A stretch of DNA of 64,000 nt from Kaistella sp. SH40-3 (GCF_030686865.1 NZ_JAQYUS010000003.1:124001-188000), one strand, 5' to 3'; counted from the stretch's first letter, positions 1 through 9,056 are shown. Notes: generated from the letters alone by a model not told the origin. Program-made: numbers and translations.

Positions 1-387
1 ATAGAAAGAATATTTTTGAGTCATGGCTATTAGATTATCGCGTACAATTTTAAAATCATCATGCACTGGACAAGGATTCTCACCGGAGCATTTGTGTAAG
101 CCTAAACCGCAATTGGTAAAGATGCCATCTCCATCTATAAGTTGCACAACATCATATATCTTCGTTTTCTTTTGTTTAGCGACAGGAAATATAAAACCAC
201 CCTGTTTGCCTCGTACAGACTCCAAAATATTGACTTTGCATAATTGCTGTAAAATTTTTGCTGTAAAAGCTTCTGGCGCATTCACCGATTTTGCCACCTC
301 TTTTACATTGGCACGCCGATCCTGATGACTTTGTTGCGCAATATAAATTGTTGCTTTAATAGCGTATTCACAAGCTTTAGAAAACAT
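1..387 (-). CDS. Rrf2-family transcriptional regulator, probable Fe-S sensor (3' end cut by window)
   Basis: The minus-strand frame opens at an ATG at 385-387 and runs off the left edge after 129 codons with no stop. The protein starts MFSKACEYAIKA and carries the winged-helix pattern of the Rrf2 family, with the wing motif GKQGGF near residue 60. Three cysteines, at about residues 93, 100 and 106 (CGLGLHKC then SGENPC), lie where NsrR and IscR bind their iron-sulphur cluster, so it may sense nitric oxide or redox state; that is inference. It sits 14 nt downstream of a small membrane-protein gene on the same strand and is probably cotranscribed with it. A forward reading frame at 23-325 is its shadow. 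Confidence 0.85.
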   Translation of the reverse strand, partial: MFSKACEYAIKATIYIAQQSHQDRRANVKEVAKSVNAPEAFTAKILQQLCKVNILESVRGKQGGFIFPVAKQKKTKIYDVVQLIDGDGIFTNCGLGLHKCSGENPCPVHDDFKIVRDNLIAMTQKYSFY

Positions 388-401
388 TTTTTGAAAATTT
401 G

Positions 402-776
402 TTATTTAAAAAATTGCCATTTCGGAATAATCGCCAATAATCCCACTCCTACGAATAGAAACATATTAGTAACATCCGTGTAAAGAAACGTGGAAAGGAA
501 ATAATTATGTGCTAAAAAATGAATCACCAATGCGGCCGGAAATAGGTATACGCCCATCTTTCTGTAAAAATAAATTACAATTACAGAGGCAATCATTATT
601 AAATCTACTAGAAAAATAAAATAGAAATATCCTGTCGGAATATTAAGATCCAAATGTTGCGTATATTCATCATGGTCAATTCCCACACCCATCAGGGAAA
701 AAAAGAGGAGCGCTGCCAAGGTTAAAACAAATCCAAAATCCTTCTTTGGACTTTCACCTTCAAAATTATCATTCAT
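402..776 (-). CDS. Small four-helix membrane protein of unknown function
   Basis: A 124-residue protein with four predicted membrane segments, at about residues 15-33, 50-70, 73-95 and 103-121. The N-terminus is short, charged and probably cytoplasmic. Histidines in the third helix (VIHFLAHN) could be functional, but no recognised motif was seen. It lies 14 nt upstream of the Rrf2 regulator on the same strand, which suggests one transcript and perhaps a membrane protein whose expression or partner is under that regulator. I do not recognise the family. Confidence 0.7.
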   Translation of the reverse strand: MNDNFEGESPKKDFGFVLTLAALLFFSLMGVGIDHDEYTQHLDLNIPTGYFYFIFLVDLIMIASVIVIYFYRKMGVYLFPAALVIHFLAHNYFLSTFLYTDVTNMFLFVGVGLLAIIPKWQFFK

Positions 777-845
777 AATGGTAAAAATAAAAAAACTTTT
801 GATAAGAAATCAAAAGTTTTAGTTTTTGTTGATATAAATCACAGT

Positions 846-1316
846 TTAGATAGAAACCGCTTGAATTAATCTGTTTTTATCTGAAATATGCTCTTCCATA
901 GAGATCATACTTTCAGTTCTCATTACATCTTGAATGTCATCAATCTGATAAATGATTCTTTTTGCGTCCTCTGTATTCTTAGCTTTTACTTTGCAGAAAA
1001 TATTGTATTTCCCAGAAATAACACTTGCTTCAATTACATTAGGAATTGTTGTAAGTTCCTTTAAAACTTCCTGCGTTCTGTTTGACTTGGTCAAAAGAAT
1101 CCCAATAAATGCAGTAAAATGGTAATCTAATTTTGAATAGTCGATGTTTAGAGAAGAACCTAAAATAATTCCCGCATCTTCCATTTTCTTAACCCGTACA
1201 TGGATCGTCCCCGCCGATACATCCATTTGCTTTGCAATTTCTGTAAAAGGCATTCTGGTATTTTCAACTAAAAAATCCAGAATTTTCTTGTCTATTTCGT
1301 CAAGCTGATAATTCAT
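846..1316 (-). CDS. Lrp/AsnC-family transcriptional regulator
   Basis: A 156-residue protein with the Lrp/AsnC layout: an N-terminal helix-turn-helix starting at LDEIDKKILDFL and reading through MDVSAGTIHVRVKKMEDAG, then a RAM/AsnC ligand-binding alpha-beta sandwich (GILLTKSNR, ISGKYNIFCKV). These regulators usually bind amino acids and often repress their own gene. A candidate -7 box TAAATTTG lies on the minus strand at 1362-1369, about 46 nt before the start. No amino-acid transport or synthesis gene is adjacent, so the ligand and targets are unknown; it may be a global regulator. Confidence 0.9.
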   Translation of the reverse strand: MNYQLDEIDKKILDFLVENTRMPFTEIAKQMDVSAGTIHVRVKKMEDAGIILGSSLNIDYSKLDYHFTAFIGILLTKSNRTQEVLKELTTIPNVIEASVISGKYNIFCKVKAKNTEDAKRIIYQIDDIQDVMRTESMISMEEHISDKNRLIQAVSI

Positions 1317-1448
1317 TTTTTATGCTTTTATATATTTATTAATAGTATGTCTATTTTTTTGCAAATTTACAAAAAAATATGAATACATGAAAATAATATG
1401 AAACATTAATAAATTTTAACTAATAATAGACCTTTTGCGTTAATATTC

Positions 1449-4400
1449 TTATTTTATGGTTGTGTTTTTAACGGAATCTGTTTTAATTTCAACGGTTTTA
1501 GACTCCTTATTTTTATTCTTTTTCTTTCTTTTAAAGATGGTATTAAAACTTTTACTATAAACTACCCCAGCACCATAACTTTGGTTAGCACCCGCATTTC
1601 CCGCCGAAGTTCCGTTAAGTCCAATATTGGTTGGCTTAGAGTACGCTCGTAATAATCTAGTGCCATCATTATTTTTAGACCAGTCATATTCTACAATCCC
1701 CTCACCAGACAAATAATCACTTCCCGCATTTTCCGATTTCGAAATCGGGATTCCCAAACCTGTTTTTACTGTAATTCTTGGTGATAAAGCAAAACTTAAA
1801 CTTGCATTGGCTCGATCTCCCGTATTGGATCCCGCATCGCCCTTTAAATAATTTAAATCCACCTGAAATTCATTACTAATGGTATTTAGCACCGATCCAA
1901 GTTGTTTGAATAGCATATTGTAACCTGAACTCTCCGCAAAATTCCCAATATTAATATCGAATCCTCCGGAGTTGCTGACATTGAAACTATTGAGCACCAA
2001 AACTGACCCGAATTGAATAATCTTTTCATCTTCATTGCTCATTTTTTCGGCAAGAGTTTCTTTTAGATTACTGGACACATCTTGCGCAGAAACACCTAAA
2101 TCAATTTTTGGATTATTAAGTGTTTGTGTAATTTTGGTCGAAAGCAAAACATTAATTGGTGGCAAACTCGTCATGTTAAGATATTGTCCGGCATTGGTAA
2201 CAGTTCGTAAATAGGTTGCATTTATATCGAGTTGTGGTGCAATCGGATCGCCATCCCAACGAATTGAACTTGCTTTTGCAATCTGAAATGTTCGGTTAAG
2301 AATTGCTTTAGACACAAAAGTTCCGTTATCAACGATATAATTTCCATTCATGGAAATAGCACCAGTTCTGCTCATTGTAAATCGAAGTCTTTCAGAATTT
2401 CCGCGTACTGTAATATCCCCGATATCATCGCCTACCAAAACATTTACGGTTGTTCCTTTATCTACTGCTAAATTGAAATCAACATTCATATTTGCGCCAG
2501 TTCTTTTCTTTTTCTCCGTAGTGACCGCTCCAGTTTCATCACGTTTTAAAAACCTCAACATTTTAAATTCTTCAACATTTGTTGCCGAATTAGAGTTAAA
2601 GGTAAACACAGAATTATTCAAGGCGCGCATCTCAGGAGTCGAAATACTTAATCCAGAAACAGGTCCGTCAACATACACCGTTCCGTTACCGTAAACCCTG
2701 CCCCAAAATAAATCGTTATCTTTTTGAGTGGTATTCAACAACAATAAGTTTTCTGCCCTCATTACTAAGTTGACTCCCATTGAGGATAGTGTTTCAAATT
2801 GAATTGCACCAGAAATAGATCCTAGCGAGTTGGATCTGCCATCTTTAACACCAATATCATTCAGGATTGCCAAACCTCTTGATAGTGAAACTACGGTATC
2901 ATCAAAAGAATAATCAACACCCGTAAAATCAAGTTTTAACCCAAATTTTTTCAGCGCGATATCCCCACTATAATCTATATCATTCAATTGTCCAGCAATT
3001 CTTAAATCACCAGACGCCTTACCCCGGATATTAGAAAATATTCCCTCTACGAATTGCTGCGCAAAAGCCACATCAAATTCATTCATTTTAGCGACTAAAT
3101 CCAGTGACGGTGAGGCGGTATTATTATTAATGGTTCCGGTAAGATGGAGATTATTGTCCCCTAAAATTCCGGTTGAAAGCACTTTCACATCAACATCAAA
3201 GACATTAGGAATGGGACTGTTTTTGGTAGAAATCTCGATTGTTCCCATTTCATTACCATTCATAAAAATATCGGTGATATCTAAATCAATAAGTGGTTCC
3301 AGATTATTTTTATCCATTTTAATATTAAAGTTACCGTTGGCGATACCTTTAACATCCATTTCATTTTTATTCTTAATCAAAGCGAATACTTTGGCAATAT
3401 CTAAATTCCGAACTTCACCTTCTGCCGAGAAATCTTTTGCCGATTTGAAAATAGCATCTTTCAAAAACAGTTCACTTTTATCTGAATAAAGACGTAAATT
3501 TTCAATCAAGAAATCACCCGTTTTCTTGCGATATGTTATAGCGTGACCTAAGTTTGGATCGGTATCTACGCTCCAGGCGACTTCATTAAACTTAACGGTA
3601 GTCGGTTCAAAACGGAAAACGAAATCACCCTCACTGTTGGTTGATTGATTTAGGTTTATGGTGTATTCCTTTAGTTCCTGTTTAATTTCTTCTTCTGGTG
3701 ATCCCAATTTGAAGTTGGTGGCAATATGCAGAATTTGATTATTTTCATTGTTTCCACTTAAGGTAATATCTTTCAGAATATTTTGATTGTACTCAATCCG
3801 ATCTATTTTTACCAGAATTTGCTCTTCTAAATTCGCGGTATTAATTCTGACCATTAACTGATCGACTATGGCACTGTCCTTAGAAATACGATCTCTTTCA
3901 TTAACTTTATAATCCGGATTGGCTTTTGCGAGTGCTTTATCTGCTTCCGTGATTTCTTCTTTTTTAGTCATCACGTACTTCAGCGTCTCTGCATCAACAT
4001 TTAGAATCAGATTATTGGAGTTCCCATCGTAAGAACCGTCAATGGTCGCCCCTTTAGGAAGGTGAAGATCGGGCATAAAATAATTTACCAGACTTTGTTT
4101 CACCTCAAAATTCATGTCGAAATTTTGACCACGGTATAATTTTCTCGGTGGTGGGCCAACCAATATTTTACCAAAACCATTTTCTATCATTCCGGCCAAA
4201 TCACCTAAATTAAATTTACCCGCGATTCTTCCAGTTACCGCACCTGGAGCATCAACAGAAACAATTCGATTTCCATTATCAAAAAACGCTTTTACATTGG
4301 CGTTCGGAATATAAAATTTTTGGGAAGGCGTAGCGAAATTAATATTTTGCAACTCGGCATCTAAAGTCAAATCATTGATGTTAGTCATCGATATTTTACC

Positions 4401-6233
4401 ATCCACAAAGCCACTTACGGCCTGCGTTCTTTTCGCTCCTGTAAAATAATTAATGTTTAAATAATCCACATTTGCATTAACATCCGCATAAAGTTTTGAT
4501 GTACTGAAATCGATGAGTCCTTTAATATTTGCTTTTGCCTCTTCGTCATTAACATTAATAATCCCATTGTATTTTTTATGATCCAGAATTCCTTCCAGAT
4601 AAACATTATTAATGACTTTATCGGTAATCTCAATTTTAGCTATTTGAGATCGGGTGCGGATCACCATGGTATTTACATCGAAACTTCTGCCTTCTACATT
4701 GAACTTTCCACTGATTAAACCGACTTCTTTACTTTTTGTAATCACTGATGTATTCAAATCATTCACCTCAGCGAAACCTCTGTATTTTGGAACATCTGTA
4801 CTAAAATCTTCCAGATAAAATTGATTGATTTTTGCCTGACCAATACCTGTAACTAATTTCGCATTGGGCACATAAACCTGTTTAGGAGTCACTCGCGCTG
4901 CACCGTCAAATTTTATTCTACCAAAATCATCGGCAAAGTTTTTCATTTTTGATGAGATGAACGTCGGCATCATCGCCTTCAAATCTTTGTAGGTAAAATC
5001 AGTTGAGAGCGTGTTCGTTTCAATCTGAAAATTCCCTTTTAAGATATTAGAAATTTTCATCGATTTCGTTTTAATATTCACCTGTGGATCACGGATCAGG
5101 AAATCATTTAGCGTAAATTTATTTAATGGTCCCATCATTTTCCCGGAAATATTAATGGGTTTATAATTGTCCCAATCGGTCACAAAATAACTGATATCAT
5201 AACCACTGATTTGACTTCCCTGTTGCAGTTGCATATCCCATTTCACTTTATCGGTAAAATCAGACCATGATCCATCATTCAGATTAAATTTAACATCACC
5301 TTGAAGCAAAGAATGATCCGTATTAAAAGTTAAGTCTTTAAGAAAAAGGAAATCGTGTCTTAAAGAAAAATTGGTTGAAAATGTATCTACAAAATGTTTT
5401 TTACCCCATCTTTCGGTGATAAATCTCATATTGTTAATTTGCGCAGAAACTTCGGGACCAACCACTTTCAAGTTGGGAACAACCAAATTAAGATTGGTAG
5501 CATTCAACCACTTTCCAGCTTCACCTTCTGTATTCTGATTAATAATCGAAACTTTTGAATTCGTAATGGAGACCCTTGATTTTAACTGAAAAGGTTCTCT
5601 TTTTACGGTTGGTGCTGGACCATTAAATAAATCCACAAACCGAATAAAATTAGAAATACTATCCCCTTTATAAGTAATTACTTTAAGGTCAAGTTCATCT
5701 AAAGACAGGGATTGAAACTGTAAATTTCGAGAATTGCTAATGATGGAAAACCAGTCAGAATCGGCATAAAGTTCCTTTGCTTTTAAAAACGGAAAATTCT
5801 GGTGGTCTTTTACCGCAACTTTGTGAATATGTATATCACCAAAATAATTCACATCAACACTTTCGAAAGACATTTTTGAATTTAAATCTTCATTCAGTTT
5901 AGAAATAACTTTCTGGGCTGCCCAGTTTTTAGTTGCTGGTAAACTTACGATAACGATGAATGATAGAACCAAAAATAGTGCAGTCCAAAAGATTACGAGC
6001 AATAATTTTGCCCACCATTTATAACTGGTAACATCTTTTGCGGCCTGTTCACCAAATTCTTTCGCGGTTTCTACAGGATGATTAATGGCGTCTGATGCGA
6101 GGTTTGTTGCCCCTTTCACCGTTTCTTTCACGGTATCCTGAACATTTTCTACGCCTTTTTGCACAGAATCACCAATGTTTTCCGCAATCGATTTTTTGTT
6201 TTCTTTATCGTTATTATTCTCTAAATTTGCCAT
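1449..6233 (-). CDS. tamB: TamB/DUF490-family translocation and assembly module protein
   Basis: About 1594 residues. I chose the ATG at 6231-6233 (MANLENN) over an upstream in-frame ATG because the latter would run deep into divergent tsaD. A hydrophilic N-terminal stretch of about 74 residues precedes one membrane helix (about 76-98), followed by a very long repetitive beta-rich region and a C-terminal TamB (DUF490) domain that ends in a lysine-rich tail. The family spans the periplasm and is linked to outer-membrane protein insertion and lipid traffic; in Bacteroidota it pairs with TamA-like Omp85 proteins. No tamA is adjacent. The charged, LEA-like N-terminal extension is longer than in enterobacterial TamB. 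The identification rests on overall architecture and size. Confidence 0.85.
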   Translation of the reverse strand: MANLENNNDKENKKSIAENIGDSVQKGVENVQDTVKETVKGATNLASDAINHPVETAKEFGEQAAKDVTSYKWWAKLLLVIFWTALFLVLSFIVIVSLPATKNWAAQKVISKLNEDLNSKMSFESVDVNYFGDIHIHKVAVKDHQNFPFLKAKELYADSDWFSIISNSRNLQFQSLSLDELDLKVITYKGDSISNFIRFVDLFNGPAPTVKREPFQLKSRVSITNSKVSIINQNTEGEAGKWLNATNLNLVVPNLKVVGPEVSAQINNMRFITERWGKKHFVDTFSTNFSLRHDFLFLKDLTFNTDHSLLQGDVKFNLNDGSWSDFTDKVKWDMQLQQGSQISGYDISYFVTDWDNYKPINISGKMMGPLNKFTLNDFLIRDPQVNIKTKSMKISNILKGNFQIETNTLSTDFTYKDLKAMMPTFISSKMKNFADDFGRIKFDGAARVTPKQVYVPNAKLVTGIGQAKINQFYLEDFSTDVPKYRGFAEVNDLNTSVITKSKEVGLISGKFNVEGRSFDVNTMVIRTRSQIAKIEITDKVINNVYLEGILDHKKYNGIINVNDEEAKANIKGLIDFSTSKLYADVNANVDYLNINYFTGAKRTQAVSGFVDGKISMTNINDLTLDAELQNINFATPSQKFYIPNANVKAFFDNGNRIVSVDAPGAVTGRIAGKFNLGDLAGMIENGFGKILVGPPPRKLYRGQNFDMNFEVKQSLVNYFMPDLHLPKGATIDGSYDGNSNNLILNVDAETLKYVMTKKEEITEADKALAKANPDYKVNERDRISKDSAIVDQLMVRINTANLEEQILVKIDRIEYNQNILKDITLSGNNENNQILHIATNFKLGSPEEEIKQELKEYTINLNQSTNSEGDFVFRFEPTTVKFNEVAWSVDTDPNLGHAITYRKKTGDFLIENLRLYSDKSELFLKDAIFKSAKDFSAEGEVRNLDIAKVFALIKNKNEMDVKGIANGNFNIKMDKNNLEPLIDLDITDIFMNGNEMGTIEISTKNSPIPNVFDVDVKVLSTGILGDNNLHLTGTINNNTASPSLDLVAKMNEFDVAFAQQFVEGIFSNIRGKASGDLRIAGQLNDIDYSGDIALKKFGLKLDFTGVDYSFDDTVVSLSRGLAILNDIGVKDGRSNSLGSISGAIQFETLSSMGVNLVMRAENLLLLNTTQKDNDLFWGRVYGNGTVYVDGPVSGLSISTPEMRALNNSVFTFNSNSATNVEEFKMLRFLKRDETGAVTTEKKKRTGANMNVDFNLAVDKGTTVNVLVGDDIGDITVRGNSERLRFTMSRTGAISMNGNYIVDNGTFVSKAILNRTFQIAKASSIRWDGDPIAPQLDINATYLRTVTNAGQYLNMTSLPPINVLLSTKITQTLNNPKIDLGVSAQDVSSNLKETLAEKMSNEDEKIIQFGSVLVLNSFNVSNSGGFDINIGNFAESSGYNMLFKQLGSVLNTISNEFQVDLNYLKGDAGSNTGDRANASLSFALSPRITVKTGLGIPISKSENAGSDYLSGEGIVEYDWSKNNDGTRLLRAYSKPTNIGLNGTSAGNAGANQSYGAGVVYSKSFNTIFKRKKKNKNKESKTVEIKTDSVKNTTIK
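6222..6229 (+). promoter_or_regulatory. Candidate -7 promoter box for tsaD (TAAATTTG)
   Basis: An exact TAnnTTTG match ending 8 nt before the tsaD ATG. The divergent tamB start is only 4 nt away, so tsaD has almost no leader of its own and this box lies inside the first codons of tamB. If used, transcription would start at or next to the start codon. No clear -33 TTG was confirmed. Confidence 0.35.
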
Positions 6234-6237
6234 TGTT

Positions 6238-7269
6238 ATGAGTGACTCAATAATTTTAGGGATAGAATCTTCTTGCGACGACACCTCTGCGGCTGTTCTC
6301 AAAGGTAATAATATTCTTTCCAACATCGCAGCCAATCAGGAAATCCACAACGAATATGGTGGCGTGGTTCCAGAATTAGCGTCTCGTGCGCATCAACAAA
6401 ACATGATCCCAGTTGTTGAAAAAGCAGTCAATAAGGCAAATATACGTAAAAAAGATATTTCTGCGATTGGTTTTACACGCGGTCCCGGACTTTTGGGATC
6501 TTTGTTGGTAGGTACTTCTTTTGCAAAATCTTTAGCGATGAGTTTAGAAATTCCGCTAATTGAAGTGAATCACCTGCAAGCGCACATTCTAGCACATTTT
6601 ATTGATGACGCAAATCCGCAACCTCCGAAATTTCCCTTTTTATGTTTAACCGTTTCCGGCGGACATACCATGATTGTTTTGGTGAAAGATTATTTCGATA
6701 TGGAAATTATTGGAAAAACCATAGATGATGCTGCTGGTGAAGCATTTGACAAAATTGGTAAGATTTTCGGCTTAGATTATCCGGCAGGACCTATTATTGA
6801 CAAATTATCAAAAAATGGCGAAGAAAATTCCTTTAAATTCAATAAACCGCGAATAGAAAATTACAATTATTCTTTTAGTGGAATTAAAACTTCGGTACTT
6901 TATTTTATTCAAAAAGAAGTTCGTAAAAATCCAGATTTTATTAAAGAAAATATTGATGATTTATGTGCTTCGGTTCAAAAAACTCTTGTCGAAATTTTAA
7001 TGGACAAACTGGAAAAAGCAGCCTTAGAATTAAATATCAATGAAGTGGCAATTGCAGGTGGAGTTTCTGCGAATTCCGGATTAAGACAAGCAATGCAGAA
7101 AAACGCAGAAAAATTAGGCTGGAATATTTACATTCCGAAATTTGAATACACGACTGATAATGCAGCCATGATTGCAATGGTTGCCAAGTTAAAATACGAT
7201 CGTGGTGAATTTGCCGATTTATCAATTTCTGCGACGGCGAGATATGACATTGAGGAAAGTTTTAAATAG
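6238..7269 (+). CDS. tsaD: tRNA N6-threonylcarbamoyladenosine (t6A) transferase TsaD
   Basis: 343 residues from the ATG at 6238 (MSDSIILGIESSCDDTS). The longer in-frame start at 6175 would overlap tamB and adds residues not seen in the family. TsaD (Kae1/Gcp/YgjD) transfers the threonylcarbamoyl group to A37 of ANN-decoding tRNAs. Visible family marks are the N-terminal GIESSCDDT signature, the metal-binding HLQAH near residue 112, the TVSGGHT loop and the AGGVSANSGLR motif near the C-terminus. Length is normal. The gene is essential in most bacteria; tsaB, tsaC and tsaE are not in this window. Confidence 0.95.
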   Translation: MSDSIILGIESSCDDTSAAVLKGNNILSNIAANQEIHNEYGGVVPELASRAHQQNMIPVVEKAVNKANIRKKDISAIGFTRGPGLLGSLLVGTSFAKSLAMSLEIPLIEVNHLQAHILAHFIDDANPQPPKFPFLCLTVSGGHTMIVLVKDYFDMEIIGKTIDDAAGEAFDKIGKIFGLDYPAGPIIDKLSKNGEENSFKFNKPRIENYNYSFSGIKTSVLYFIQKEVRKNPDFIKENIDDLCASVQKTLVEILMDKLEKAALELNINEVAIAGGVSANSGLRQAMQKNAEKLGWNIYIPKFEYTTDNAAMIAMVAKLKYDRGEFADLSISATARYDIEESFK

Positions 7270-7317
7270 TTGATGATTGACAGTTGATAGTTGGGTAAAA
7301 AATACAACAAAATCTAA

Positions 7318-7413
7318 AGCCACAAAGTGGTGATATCAATAGCAAAGAGTGAAGTGAAGCCCTTTGGAAATGAAATAGAAACAAGCAAATTATAGCCACG
7401 ACGTGGAGAAATA
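7318..7413. repeat. Paired small hairpins in tsaD-rsmE spacer (probable dispersed repeat)
   Basis: The 157-nt spacer between tsaD and rsmE holds two related units, AGCCACAAAGTGGTGA at 7318-7333 and AGCCACGACGTGGAGA at 7394-7409. Each can fold as CCAC-nnn-GTGG. The sequence between them looks non-coding. The appearance suggests a short intergenic repeat of the kind scattered in flavobacterial genomes; only a genome-wide search could prove this. Confidence 0.4.
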
Positions 7414-7426
7414 AAACAAACAAATA

Positions 7427-8119
7427 ATGAAACTTTTTTTTGGAGAAGTAATTCCTGAAGTTAAAATTAACGAAGAAGAACAAACGCATATCGTAAAAGT
7501 ATTGCGAATGCGATCAAGCGAAGAAATTTTCGTGACCGATGGAAAGGGAAATCTCGCAAAAGGAAATCTTCATTTTGAAGGAAAAAAAGTTTCACTTGAT
7601 GTTGTAGAAATTAAAGAAAATCTGCCGAACTTTTCGACTCAACTACATATTGCCATTGCGCCGACTAAGAATATTGACCGCATCGAATTCTTTGTGGAAA
7701 AGGCAACCGAAATGGGAATTGCTGAAATCACTTTATTACAAACTGAAAAAACAGAACGTAAAAACCTCAATATTGATAAATTGCGAAAACAAAGTATTGC
7801 CGCTTCAAAACAAAGTTTACGTTTTCATTTTCCAATCATTAATGACCTTACGAAGTTTTCTGATTTTATTAAAGAAGTAGATTCAACAAATACTTTTGTT
7901 GCTCATTGTAATGAAAATTTAGAACGAATTGCTTTAAAAGACATTGAACCTCAAGAAAAAATCACATTTTTAATTGGACCAGAAGGTGATTTTTCTGATA
8001 AGGAGATTCAAATCTTAGCAGAAAAAGGCGTGAAAGCAGTTTCACTCGGAAGCCAAAGATTACGCACGGAAACTGCGGGCGTTTTTGTTGCAGCCTGGAA
8101 TTATGAGAAAATGATGTGA
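7427..8119 (+). CDS. rsmE: 16S rRNA (uracil-1498-N3) methyltransferase RsmE
   Basis: 230 residues. RsmE methylates U1498 in the decoding region of 16S rRNA using S-adenosylmethionine. The N-terminal PUA-like part (EEEQTHIVKVLRMRSSEE) binds RNA. The C-terminal SPOUT/trefoil-knot domain is marked by LIGPEGDFSDKE and by LGSQRLRTETAG near residue 205. Length matches the family. The start lies just after a repeat-containing spacer with an A-rich leader and no visible Shine-Dalgarno. It is a second RNA-modification gene beside tsaD, with convergent trmH downstream. Confidence 0.95.
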   Translation: MKLFFGEVIPEVKINEEEQTHIVKVLRMRSSEEIFVTDGKGNLAKGNLHFEGKKVSLDVVEIKENLPNFSTQLHIAIAPTKNIDRIEFFVEKATEMGIAEITLLQTEKTERKNLNIDKLRKQSIAASKQSLRFHFPIINDLTKFSDFIKEVDSTNTFVAHCNENLERIALKDIEPQEKITFLIGPEGDFSDKEIQILAEKGVKAVSLGSQRLRTETAGVFVAAWNYEKMM

Positions 8120-8147
8120 TGATCTGAAAATTATCAGTTCAGTAAAA

Positions 8148-8807
8148 TTAGATATTTTCTCTCAAATATTTTGCTAAAATCTGTTCGCCACTTTGCAAAG
8201 AGTTTACAGCCCAACGAACTTTCATTTCCCAAAGTTTTTCTTCTGAAAGTTTGTAATCGAGATTCGACCTCATTAATTTCTGTTTAAGATCATAAACGCA
8301 AATTGCAGCCGCGACAGAAACATTAAAACTTCTCGTAAATCCATACATCGGAATCGCTAAAGTTTCATCAGAGAAATCTAAAATTTCGTCGGTTACGCCT
8401 TCCGCTTCAGTTCCGAAAACCAAAGCAACGGGTTCTGTCATTTGAAAATCAGAAAGAAGAGTTGCGTTTTTCTCGGGTGAAACGGCAACGATTTTATAAC
8501 CTCTGTTTTTAATTTGTTTGATGGAATCTAAACTGTGCGGAAGTCTTTCCACATCAACCCAAGTTTCTGCGCCTTTGGTAACACGCAGGTTTGGATTGAA
8601 TTGATTCTCACTTTCCATCGCCACAATTTTATGAAATCCACATGCTTCTACAGAACGTACAATCGCCGCAGCATTTCGGAACTGATAAACATCTTCGATC
8701 ACTGGCAAAACAAAATCGGAACTTTCGGGTGCGAAACGATTAATTTTCTCGAGACGTTCATCGGTTAAAAATTGTTGGAGATATTCGAAGGTTTTCTGAT
8801 TATTCAT
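8148..8807 (-). CDS. trmH: TrmH-family tRNA/rRNA 2'-O-methyltransferase (SpoU class)
   Basis: 219 residues with the three SPOUT motifs of the TrmH group: IEDVYQFRNAAAIVRS near residue 36, VFGTEAEGV near residue 130, and AIPMYGFTRSFNVSVAAA near residue 150. TrmH methylates the 2'-hydroxyl of G18 in tRNAs; its relatives act on 23S rRNA, so the exact target is inferred. The length and a C-terminal tail after the knot fit TrmH. It converges with rsmE, ending 28 nt away. A TATTTTTG box lies only 5 nt before the start codon, which suggests a leaderless message. Confidence 0.85.
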   Translation of the reverse strand: MNNQKTFEYLQQFLTDERLEKINRFAPESSDFVLPVIEDVYQFRNAAAIVRSVEACGFHKIVAMESENQFNPNLRVTKGAETWVDVERLPHSLDSIKQIKNRGYKIVAVSPEKNATLLSDFQMTEPVALVFGTEAEGVTDEILDFSDETLAIPMYGFTRSFNVSVAAAICVYDLKQKLMRSNLDYKLSEEKLWEMKVRWAVNSLQSGEQILAKYLRENI

Positions 8808-8812
8808 GAGGT

Positions 8813-8820
8813 CAAAAATA
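8813..8820 (-). promoter_or_regulatory. Candidate -7 promoter box for trmH
   Basis: On the minus strand this reads TATTTTTG, a perfect TAnnTTTG match, followed by ACCTC and then the trmH ATG. Transcription from it would begin at about the start codon. No convincing -33 TTG was found at the usual 17-23 nt spacing. Confidence 0.4.
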
Positions 8821-8842
8821 AGGATTATTTCGGAAAATGGTG

Positions 8843-8860
8843 GGTTTTAAAATGCCACGG
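8843..8860. repeat. Dispersed repeat word GGTTTTAAAATGCCACGG, copy 1
   Basis: An 18-nt stretch in the trmH-ansA spacer that recurs with a single mismatch at 23274-23291. Two copies in non-coding DNA 14 kb apart suggest a dispersed intergenic repeat family. Confidence 0.4.
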
Positions 8861-8948
8861 AAATACGAATTTTTATATTACGCATTCAGAATCTTTGTTA
8901 AGTTGAAAATTTACTTTTTTAAAACTGTTTTGTTTTGAAGCGGAATCT

Positions 8949-9043
8949 ACGCCCCGGCTTGAACGGAGCTCTTTTTATTTGGTGGCCGAGCTTGCCGAAG
9001 CCACCAACTAAAAAAGCGGGAGTGGAAGACGGAAATAGGCGCC
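8949..9043. repeat. Long palindromic intergenic repeat upstream of ansA
   Basis: About 95 nt of unusually GC-rich, nested inverted sequence in an AT-rich spacer. The inner stem is TTGGTGGC (8979-8986) with GCCACCAA (9000-9007). The next layer is CTTTTT (8971-8976) with AAAAAG (9011-9016), and the outer layer is CGCC (8950-8953) with GGCG (9038-9041). Its 3' part, CGGGAGTGGAAGACG at 9017-9031, recurs exactly at 57253-57267 upstream of another gene. It looks like a structured dispersed repeat ending just before the ansA promoter. Confidence 0.55.
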
Positions 9044-9056
9044 CAAAAAAGGATTT

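Noticed and set aside
2350..3489. Plus-strand frames inside tamB
   Set aside because: Shadows of the large minus-strand tamB frame, with no family resemblance, no signal and no own ribosome site.
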